Below are positions 6,625 to 13,458 of a stretch of 32,557 nt of DNA, one piece after another. Numbering within the stretch: position 1 is the first letter of the stretch; each line of letters opens with the position of its first letter. The notes below the pieces were generated by a model that was not told where the DNA came from, ran no database searches, and worked only from the letters and a program-made list of their open reading frames with translations. The DNA lies in the NCBI GenBank assembly GCA_012270885.1, contig JAAXHN010000034.1, positions 2,032 to 34,588 on the forward strand, written 5' to 3'. A program made the position numbers and the translations under genes. Origin of the DNA: Acidimicrobiia bacterium. GTDB lineage: Bacteria > Actinomycetota > Acidimicrobiia > Spongiisociales > ZC4RG35.

Positions 6625-9216
6625 ATGACTCTCATCGAAGCTCCTCCCACCGTCGCCTTCCGTCTCAACGGTGAGGACGTCTCGGTCCGGGGCGACCACC
6701 CTCATCTGCTGGCAGCCCTGCGCGAGGAGTTGGGGGTCACCTCGCCGAAGGACGGGTGCGCTCCTTCCGGACAATGCGGGTGCTGCACGGTGCTGGTGGC
6801 CGGGCGCGCCGTGGTGAGCTGCCAGGTTCCCCTCACCAGGGTGAGGGGCAAGGAAGTCGTAACCGTGGAGGGACTCGATCCGGTGGAGAGGGACCGCATG
6901 GCCCGCGGCTTCGCGGCCACCGGCGCCCTGCAGTGCGGGTTCTGCACCCCGGGCATCGTGATCCGGACCAAGGCTCTCATCGACCAGAAGGGGTCGGCGC
7001 TGGACCGGAGGACCATCAACGGCCGGCTGGGAGCCCATCTGTGCCGCTGCACCGGCTACACAAAGATCGTGGAGGCCATCGAGTTGTTGGCCTCCGGAGA
7101 CCCGATTCCCACCGTCGCCCGCCCCGGCGGGGTCGGGAAGGACGGCGCCAAGTACGAGGCGCTGGAGTTGACCCTGGGGGACCGTCCGTACATCGACGAT
7201 CTGATGTCTCCGATGATGCTGCATGGTGCCGTGCGTCTCACCGACCACTCCCGGGCGGACGTGTTGGCGATCGACACCTCTCCGGCCGAGGCCTATCCGG
7301 GGGTCGTGCGGGTGATTACGGCCGCCGATGTCCCCGGAGAGCTCCGGGTAGGGCTGATCCACAAGGATTGGCCGGTCTTTATCCCGGTGGGGGGCCGCAC
7401 CTCATATTCGGGAGACGTCTTGGCGATGGTGGTGGCGTCCGACGTGCAGACTGCCCGCGAAGCTGGCCGGTTGATCGAGGTCGAGTACCGCGTCCTGACC
7501 CCCATCAGCGATCCCGAGCAGGCGCTGGCGTCGGAGGACGCGGTGTGGGAGCTAGACGGGAATCTCCTGTCGCTCTCGGTCTACAAGCGGGGGGACGTGG
7601 AGGAGGCGCTTTCCCAATCGGCGCACACCATTCATGAGACTTTCAAGACCCAGCGGGTGGAGCACGCTTTCCTGGAGCCGGAGTCGACGGTGGCGGTTCC
7701 CTTTCCCAACGGCGACCTCCACGTCTATTCGGGAGGCCAGGGAGTGTGGGACGACCGCAACCAGATCGCCTCGGTGCTGGGGATGGATCCCTCCCGGATC
7801 ACAGTGGAACTGGTCTCCAACGGAGGCGCCTTCGGGGGGAAAGAAGACATGGCCAACCAGGCCCAGACCGCTCTTGCCGCTCACCTCTTGGGCAGGTCGG
7901 TGAAGTGCACCCTCACCCGCGAGGAGTCTCTGCACATCCACCCCAAGCGCCACCCCATCCGGATCGAGTTGTGGGCGGGCTGCGACGCTCAAGGGAGGCT
8001 CACCGCCCTCAAGACGCGAATGCTGGGTGACTCCGGACCGTACGCCTCGGTGGGGATGAAGGTGCTGGAGCGGGCCGCCGGACACGCCAGCGGCCCGTAC
8101 GTGGTGGGCGCCATAGACGTGGAGGCGGCCGCGGTGCGCACCAACAACTCGGTGTGCGGGGCGTTCCGCGGCTTCGGCGCCAACCAGGCCCAGTTCGCCA
8201 TGGAGGGAGTTATGGATCGTTTGGCGGAGAAGGTTGGGATCAGCGGCTGGGAGATGCGGGCTCGAAACGTGATCGAGCCGGGTGTGGTTTGGGGGCCGGG
8301 ACAGATCATGGATGAGGGATCGCGAGGAGCGCGGCGTTGCCTGGAGGCCGTCAAGCCTCATTACGACCGCGCGATCGAAGAAGGAAAAGCCGTTGGGGTG
8401 GGGCTCGGGTTGAAAAACTCCGGTCTCGGCAACGGCTTTCGTGAGGTATCCCGCTCCGTGGTGCGGTTCCGTCCGGACGGGACCGTGGAAGTCCGCCACT
8501 GCTGGACCGAGATGGGCCAGGGTGTGCACACCGTCGCCTTGCAGGTGGCGGTCGAGGAGTTGGGGATCGATCCCGATCGGATAGAGGTAATGGTCGACAC
8601 TTCCCGGGAACTGGGCGCCGGACAGACCACCGGTTCCCGGGGGACCCTTATGGTGGCTGGCTCGGTGGCGGACGCCTGTCGGAAGGCGTTGGAGGGAGGG
8701 TGTGAGCCGGGAGTGGACTATTACGGTGTCTGGGTGGTCGACTGGACGAACAGTCTCAAGGAGAAGGTTGAGAACCCGGTTATCCATTCAGCTTTCGGCT
8801 ACGCCAGCCAGTTGGTGATCGCCGATCCGGAGACCGGGAAGGTCGAGAAGGTGGTGGCCGCCCATGATGTCGGGAAGGCGGTTAACCCGGCTCTGTGCGA
8901 AGGCCAGATCGAGGGCTCTATCCACATGGGCCTGGGATACGCCCTTTCAGAAGACTATCCCTGCGACTCCGAGAGCCGACCCACCAACATGACCCTGCGC
9001 AGTCTGGGGATCATCCGCGCCAAGGACATGCCGGAGGTGGAGGTGATCCTGGTGGAGGAGCCCCAGCCGAACTCTCCTTACGGTATCAAGGGGGTGGGAG
9101 AGATCGGTTTGGTGCCGACCGCCGGCGCAGTGGCCGCGGCCCTGCACCAGGTGGATGGGGTTTGGCGTACTCAGTTGCCGTTCAACAAACACCACCCCCT
9201 CGGACGAAGGCGCTGA
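6625..9216 (+). CDS. Molybdenum hydroxylase, selenium-dependent xanthine dehydrogenase family (fused [2Fe-2S] and Mo domains)
   Basis: This 863-residue protein begins with two [2Fe-2S] sites. The first uses C45, C51/C53/C54 and C66, with the family spacing GCAPSGQCGCCT. The second uses C104-x2-C107 and C140-x-C142. A xanthine-oxidase-type molybdopterin domain follows, with GGAFGGKED, GAFRGFGANQAQF, GQTTGSRGT and the catalytic Glu826 in GVGEIG. The compact stretch around VDWTNSL and the fusion of both parts fit the selenium-dependent XDH family (TIGR03311 type) found beside ssnA and ygfK. It would hydroxylate a purine or similar N-heterocycle. No FAD subunit or cofactor-maturation gene (yqeB, selD) is in the window, so selenium use is only a family expectation. 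The downstream ssnA-like ATG starts 2 nt after its stop codon begins to close, which suggests translational coupling. Confidence 0.9.
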   Translation: MTLIEAPPTVAFRLNGEDVSVRGDHPHLLAALREELGVTSPKDGCAPSGQCGCCTVLVAGRAVVSCQVPLTRVRGKEVVTVEGLDPVERDRMARGFAATGALQCGFCTPGIVIRTKALIDQKGSALDRRTINGRLGAHLCRCTGYTKIVEAIELLASGDPIPTVARPGGVGKDGAKYEALELTLGDRPYIDDLMSPMMLHGAVRLTDHSRADVLAIDTSPAEAYPGVVRVITAADVPGELRVGLIHKDWPVFIPVGGRTSYSGDVLAMVVASDVQTAREAGRLIEVEYRVLTPISDPEQALASEDAVWELDGNLLSLSVYKRGDVEEALSQSAHTIHETFKTQRVEHAFLEPESTVAVPFPNGDLHVYSGGQGVWDDRNQIASVLGMDPSRITVELVSNGGAFGGKEDMANQAQTALAAHLLGRSVKCTLTREESLHIHPKRHPIRIELWAGCDAQGRLTALKTRMLGDSGPYASVGMKVLERAAGHASGPYVVGAIDVEAAAVRTNNSVCGAFRGFGANQAQFAMEGVMDRLAEKVGISGWEMRARNVIEPGVVWGPGQIMDEGSRGARRCLEAVKPHYDRAIEEGKAVGVGLGLKNSGLGNGFREVSRSVVRFRPDGTVEVRHCWTEMGQGVHTVALQVAVEELGIDPDRIEVMVDTSRELGAGQTTGSRGTLMVAGSVADACRKALEGGCEPGVDYYGVWVVDWTNSLKEKVENPVIHSAFGYASQLVIADPETGKVEKVVAAHDVGKAVNPALCEGQIEGSIHMGLGYALSEDYPCDSESRPTNMTLRSLGIIRAKDMPEVEVILVEEPQPNSPYGIKGVGEIGLVPTAGAVAAALHQVDGVWRTQLPFNKHHPLGRRR

Positions 9217-9217
9217 C

Positions 9218-10234
9218 ATGAACCGGGAAACCCCCGGGCTGGTCTGCGCTCATCATCATCTCTACTCGGCCCTGGCCAGGGGTATGCCCGCCCCTCCCTG
9301 CCTTCCCACGAGCTTCGGTGAGATCCTGGAGCAGATCTGGTGGCGGTTGGATGTCGCCCTGGATGAGGAGATGATTTACTGGTCGGCCAAACTGGGCGCC
9401 CTGGAGGCCTTGGAGCGGGGCACGACCGCCATCGTGGACCATCACGCCTCCCCTTCTGCGATCGAGGGCTCCCTGTCATTGATCGCCGATGCGTGCGCGG
9501 CCGTGGGGGTGAGGGTGGCGTGCGCCTACGAGGTGACCGACCGGCACGGGCGTGACGGCGCCCGCCGGGGTCTTGAGGAGAACCGGCGATTTCTCTCGGA
9601 GGGCGGGAAGGGTTGGGTGGGCGCCCACGCCTGCTTCACCCTTTCGGATCAGACCCTGGATGAGGTATGCGGGCTGGCAGACGACCTGGGGGTCGGGGTG
9701 CACATCCACGTGGCGGAGGGGATCGAGGATCCCGACGCCGGACGGCGCCTCGAATCCAGGTCCCGGGAGAACTGGCTCCTGGGGCATTGTGTTCACCTCG
9801 ACAGGGACTTGAAGGGAGTGATACTGCACAATCCCGAATCCAATCTGAACAACGGGGTGGGTTATGCCCGGCCCACCAGGTTTCCCAACCGCGTGGCCCT
9901 GGGGACCGACGGGATCGGGGGTGACATGCTGGGAGCCTTCCGGGCCGCGTACCTCCGGATGCGGGAAGAGGATGTCACATCGTCTCCGGAGATTGCCTGG
10001 TCGTGGTTGGAGACCGGCTGGGAGCTCTTCCCCGAGGCTCGGGGAGACCGGGTGGTCTGGTCGCATGATCCCATGGATCCCTGGCACCTGGCTTTCACCC
10101 CTGGTGTGCGGCCTCTCCGGGTGGAGGTGGGAGGCGAGGTCGTTCTTTCCGAGGGTCGGTCCACCCGGGTCGACCCCGACGAAGTGCGGGCCAAGGCCGC
10201 CGAGCATGCGGCCCGTCTCCATGCCCGCCTGTAG
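9218..10234 (+). CDS. ssnA: SsnA-like amidohydrolase/aminohydrolase, short N terminus
   Basis: The 338-residue product aligns by eye with E. coli SsnA from its metal-binding HxH (H12, H14 in VCAHHHLYSALARG) onward. Other matches are WWRLD-ALDEE, VDHHASP, H164 (HIHVAEG), H190 (LGHCVHL), N-NNGVGY and D231 in LGTDGIGGDM. These supply the expected mononuclear or binuclear metal site of amidohydrolases. SsnA-type proteins are thought to deaminate or hydrolyse purine-like rings. Usual length is about 440, and the roughly 55-60 residues before HxH, part of the small beta-sandwich domain, are missing. Reading upstream in frame only enters the hydroxylase gene and gives no such domain. It sits between the hydroxylase and the ygfK-like gene, the E. 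coli association. Confidence 0.88.
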   Translation: MNRETPGLVCAHHHLYSALARGMPAPPCLPTSFGEILEQIWWRLDVALDEEMIYWSAKLGALEALERGTTAIVDHHASPSAIEGSLSLIADACAAVGVRVACAYEVTDRHGRDGARRGLEENRRFLSEGGKGWVGAHACFTLSDQTLDEVCGLADDLGVGVHIHVAEGIEDPDAGRRLESRSRENWLLGHCVHLDRDLKGVILHNPESNLNNGVGYARPTRFPNRVALGTDGIGGDMLGAFRAAYLRMREEDVTSSPEIAWSWLETGWELFPEARGDRVVWSHDPMDPWHLAFTPGVRPLRVEVGGEVVLSEGRSTRVDPDEVRAKAAEHAARLHARL

Positions 10235-10254
10235 ATAGAAGGGAGCTATAAGAA

Positions 10255-12045
10255 ATGTCCTCCGGCGCCGATCCCCTAACTCCCTATCCGCTGGACATGC
10301 TGTTGGGGAGGGTGGCCGCCGAATGGGAGTCCCGGCAGCGGATTTTCGATCTGCCCTTTGCCAGGGTATGGAAGCGGCCGCCCGATCTCGACCTGGGATT
10401 CTCCTTCCTGGGCCGTCCCTGCGCCTCCCCGGTGGGTCCGGCCGCCGGGCCCCACAGCCAGATGACCCAGAACATCGTGCTGTCCTGGCTGGGCGGGTCC
10501 CGGCTCTTTGAGCTGAAGACCGTTCAGGTTCTCGACCGCCTGGAGATAGCTCGTCCCTGCATCGACATGCAGACCATCGGCTACAACATCGAGTGGAGCC
10601 AGGAACTGCGGGTGGAGGAGTCTCTGATCGAGTACGTGAAAGCATGGATGATGATCAGGATTCTCAACAACTGGGAGCCGGTGTCCGAGTTGGTGGGCCC
10701 CGATCCGGGCCCCTTTGTCTTCGACATGTCGGTTGGCTATGACCTGGAGGGGATCTCCACGGAGAAGGTCTCCGACTTCATAGTGGAGATGAAGAACGCC
10801 AAGAACCGGATCGACTCCTTCCGGCCTCAGATACCCGAGCCGTTCGCCCATCTTCGGGACCTCGACTTCCCGTCCCGGATCGCCGACACGGTGACGCTTT
10901 CCACTTTCCACGGTTGCCCGCCGCACGAGATCGATGCGATAACCAAGCATCTGATGACCCGTCATGAGTGCGATGTGATCGTCAAGCTCAATCCCACCCT
11001 GCTGGGAATCGGAAGGGTGCAGGAGATCCTCCACGAGACCCTCGGTTACGAACACATCCCGCTTCTGCCCCAGGCCTTCGTGGACGACCTGCAGTTCGAC
11101 CAGGGGATAGAGCTGATAGAGGGATTGCGGGAGTTTGCCCGCCGTCACGGCCGGCGGTTCGGGATCAAGCTCAGCAACACCCTGGTGGTGGGCAACGACA
11201 AGGGGTGGATGCCCGACGATCCCATGTACCTCTCCGGGCCTCCCCTCCATGTCATCACCTCGACGCTCCTGGACGAGTTGATCTGCGCTCTGCCCGGTGT
11301 CTTCAACCTGGCGGGGCACGGAGGCGACGTACAGGTGAGCTTCTCGGCAGGGGTAAGCAAGGAGAACCTCTCCGACACCCTGGGGATGGGAGTGGCGCCG
11401 GTCACGGTCTGCTCGGATCTGCTCAAGCCCGGCGGCTATGGCCGCCTTGCGCCCATGCTCAACCGCCTGGCCTTGGAGATGCGCCGGGTGGGAGCCGAAG
11501 ATCTGGCTTCCTGGCATCATCACAAGTGGGAGTTGGCGCGCGCCAGGGGATACCGGGGGCCGGTGGAGGCCCATGTGATGGCCATGAGCGGCGGCAAGGA
11601 GACCGGCTTCTACCATCTCTCGGGGAACGAAAAGTTGCCGCGAGCGGTGGACAAGGTCCTCCAGATGTGGGGATGCGTTGCCTGCAACTTCTGCGTTACG
11701 GTGTGTCCCAACGACGCGGTGATCCGCCTGGCCACCGTGCCCGAGCTTCAGGATGAGCTGACCGACCGGTGGCAGTACTTCATCCTGGCCGAGTTGTGCA
11801 ACGAGTGCGGCAACTGTTTGACCTTCTGTCCCGAGGAGGGCGATCCGGCGGTGCTCAAGCCCCGGCTGTTCGTGGACCGCGACCGGTTCGAGGCCGACCA
11901 GGACCAGGGATTCTTCGTAACACCCACCGCCGACCGGCTGGGGGTGCTGGCCAGCCCCGGCTATGAGAAGGAAGTGGCGCCTCTCACTGCCATGCTCAAC
12001 GGCGCCCAGGGTCTGCCGCTCCGGACCGCCGAGTTGCCGACCTAG
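10255..12045 (+). CDS. ygfK: YgfK-like FMN/Fe-S reductase lacking the central GltD-like domain
   Basis: The first about 420 residues follow E. coli YgfK closely: PVGPAAGPHSQMTQNIV, FELKTVQVLDRLEI-PCID, MSVGYDLEGI, TLSTFHGCPPHEIDAI, KLNPTLLG and DLLKPGGYGRL. This is the dihydroorotate-dehydrogenase-like barrel. Two ferredoxin-type clusters follow: C474, C477, C480, C484 and C515, C518, C521, C525. E. coli YgfK is about 1030 residues with an FAD/NAD(P) GltD-like domain between these parts. Here that domain is absent (596 residues in all), giving an architecture like the PreA subunit of dihydropyrimidine dehydrogenase. By inference it reduces a ring double bond with electrons from a separate donor. 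GGGAG lies about 10 nt before the ATG. The historical name selenate reductase is not supported by anything here. Confidence 0.88.
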   Translation: MSSGADPLTPYPLDMLLGRVAAEWESRQRIFDLPFARVWKRPPDLDLGFSFLGRPCASPVGPAAGPHSQMTQNIVLSWLGGSRLFELKTVQVLDRLEIARPCIDMQTIGYNIEWSQELRVEESLIEYVKAWMMIRILNNWEPVSELVGPDPGPFVFDMSVGYDLEGISTEKVSDFIVEMKNAKNRIDSFRPQIPEPFAHLRDLDFPSRIADTVTLSTFHGCPPHEIDAITKHLMTRHECDVIVKLNPTLLGIGRVQEILHETLGYEHIPLLPQAFVDDLQFDQGIELIEGLREFARRHGRRFGIKLSNTLVVGNDKGWMPDDPMYLSGPPLHVITSTLLDELICALPGVFNLAGHGGDVQVSFSAGVSKENLSDTLGMGVAPVTVCSDLLKPGGYGRLAPMLNRLALEMRRVGAEDLASWHHHKWELARARGYRGPVEAHVMAMSGGKETGFYHLSGNEKLPRAVDKVLQMWGCVACNFCVTVCPNDAVIRLATVPELQDELTDRWQYFILAELCNECGNCLTFCPEEGDPAVLKPRLFVDRDRFEADQDQGFFVTPTADRLGVLASPGYEKEVAPLTAMLNGAQGLPLRTAELPT

Positions 12046-12065
12046 GCGATAGCCTTCTGAGTAAA

Positions 12066-12079
12066 GCCGGGTCCCCGGC
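12066..12079 (+). other. GC-rich hairpin after the ygfK-like gene
   Basis: GCCGGG-TC-CCCGGC forms a perfect short inverted repeat 20 nt beyond the ygfK-like stop codon and 62 nt before the transporter start. There is no T-run, so a classical terminator is unlikely. It could reduce expression of the transporter relative to the upstream enzymes or protect an mRNA 3 prime end. Confidence 0.3.
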
Positions 12080-12141
12080 GGGCCGACAGGCGTCGTTTCC
12101 CGCGCCGGCTGAGGTGCCTACTCATCAGAAATCCCAGCGAC

Positions 12142-13089
12142 GTGCCGGCCCAGGCCGCAGGGTCCATCCAACCGACCGAGTCCTATGTCCGTCCTCACGC
12201 GGCGCGGGGCCTCGTCATGGCTGCCATCTCCACCGTGCTGTTCGCCGTGGTATCCGTTGCGGTGTTCGACCTGTTCTCCCACCACAACGCCCTGGAGTTG
12301 ACCTTCCGGATGAACTTGGCGGGTTTCGTGATTTTCCTGGTGATCGGTTGGTGGAGGAAGGCCCTGCACCCTCGGGGTCATCTGCGCACCCTCGTGCTTC
12401 TTGGGGTGTGCGTGGTAGCCGCAACGGTCATGTACTACGTGAGCCTGTCGCGTCTCGGCCCGGGTCCCTCGGCCACCTTCGCGTTCATCATGGTCCCCAC
12501 GGTGCTCATCTGGACGCAGATAAAGCACGGAATTCCCGTGCCGGCACGGGCATGGGCTGCGGCGGGCATCGTCTGCCTGGGCGTCTCCCTGGCAACCCAG
12601 ACCTGGACGTGGGAGCGGGCCGACCCGATCGGCATCGCTGGCGGGTTCGGCTCGGCCGCCTGCATGGGGGGCTATCTGCTGTTGGTGGACCGTCTGAGGG
12701 GCCTTTCGCCGGTGACCGTCGGAGTGTGGTTCAGATTCTCGGCAGCGATGCTGGTACTGCCGCTCTCCGGGATAGGGCCCATCGACCTGCCGGTATCGAA
12801 GTGGCTGGCCCTCGGCGTCGCCGCCGTGGCCAGCGCGGTCGGAATCCTGCTGGAGATCGCCTCGGTGGCTAGCGCCGGCCCGGGCACGGTGGGGACGGTC
12901 CTCACCGCCCAGCCGGTCGTGTCCTCGGCGGTGGCGTGGCTGGCCCTGGGAGAGAGCCTGACCTGGATGCAAATCGCCGGTATCGCAGTTGTGGCCCTGG
13001 GAGGTTTGACCCTCCATGGCCGCCCGAGACTGAAAGTCCGGTCGGACAAGAGACCCACGTCTCTGCGCCCGCAACACTCCGATCCGTAG
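12142..13089 (+). CDS. EamA/DMT-superfamily transporter
   Basis: This 315-residue protein shows about ten hydrophobic helices in two EamA-like halves (roughly residues 25-150 and 160-295), including the characteristic second-half helices with LGE after the ninth segment. Such proteins export or import small metabolites across the plasma membrane. It lies 96 nt after the ygfK-like gene in the same direction and may move the heterocycle or a product; this is inference from position. The GTG at 12142 has no obvious ribosome site. Later starts such as the ATG at 12217 would cut into the first helix, so the N terminus is uncertain. Confidence 0.82.
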   Translation: MPAQAAGSIQPTESYVRPHAARGLVMAAISTVLFAVVSVAVFDLFSHHNALELTFRMNLAGFVIFLVIGWWRKALHPRGHLRTLVLLGVCVVAATVMYYVSLSRLGPGPSATFAFIMVPTVLIWTQIKHGIPVPARAWAAAGIVCLGVSLATQTWTWERADPIGIAGGFGSAACMGGYLLLVDRLRGLSPVTVGVWFRFSAAMLVLPLSGIGPIDLPVSKWLALGVAAVASAVGILLEIASVASAGPGTVGTVLTAQPVVSSAVAWLALGESLTWMQIAGIAVVALGGLTLHGRPRLKVRSDKRPTSLRPQHSDP

Positions 13090-13158
13090 CTATAAAATAC
13101 GACGGGAACCGGGAGGCTTGAAAGCTTCCACCACGGCTCTTCGCAAAGGAGTCATCTG

Positions 13159-13458
13159 ATGGACGGAACGGTCTCTTTCACCCAGATGTCAGACAGGACC
13201 GCCGACGACTACGCGCTCCTCTCCGAGTACGAACAGGAAGAATTGGACGAGTTTCCGGATCGAGTGCTCGAGTGGCTCCGTTCCATGGACGAGCACACCG
13301 GATACCAGATCACCCGGCTGGGTCACTCCCTGCAAGCCGCCACCCGCGCCCACCGGGCCGGGGAGGGCGAGGAGATGGTGGTGGTGGCGTTGCTCCACGA
13401 CATCGGCGACGTCCTGAGTCCCGCCAACCACTCGGAGGTGGCGGTGGCTCCGACCTGA
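13159..13458 (+). pseudogene. Truncated HD-domain phosphohydrolase
   Basis: The 99-residue ORF has an ideal ribosome site (AAAGGAG, 7 nt) and matches the N-terminal half of a family of about 190-residue HD-domain oxygenase/phosphohydrolase-like proteins. Visible motifs are QITRLGHSLQAATRA and ALLHDIGD, the HD metal pair, followed by the conserved SPANHSE. After NHSEVA the family similarity stops and the ORF ends four residues later. The second half, which supplies further metal-binding histidines, is absent here and is not seen elsewhere in the window. Its TGA overlaps the ATG of the PLD-ATPase gene (TGATG). I infer that the island inserted or recombined at about 13445, leaving a non-functional stump, though a shortened expressed protein cannot be excluded. 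Confidence 0.72.

Noticed and set aside
5956-7362. Long minus-strand ORF opposite the D-carbamoylase and hydroxylase genes
   Set aside because: It lies wholly antisense to two genes with clear catalytic motifs, has low-complexity His/Gly/Arg composition and no recognisable domain; such shadows are common in GC-rich DNA.
6625-9216. Selenocysteine in the selenium-dependent hydroxylase
   Set aside because: No in-frame TGA occurs in the reading frame; selenium in this family is a labile cofactor, not an encoded residue.
10276-11616. Long minus-strand ORF opposite the ygfK-like gene
   Set aside because: Antisense to a strongly conserved coding region; no motif or ribosome site of its own.
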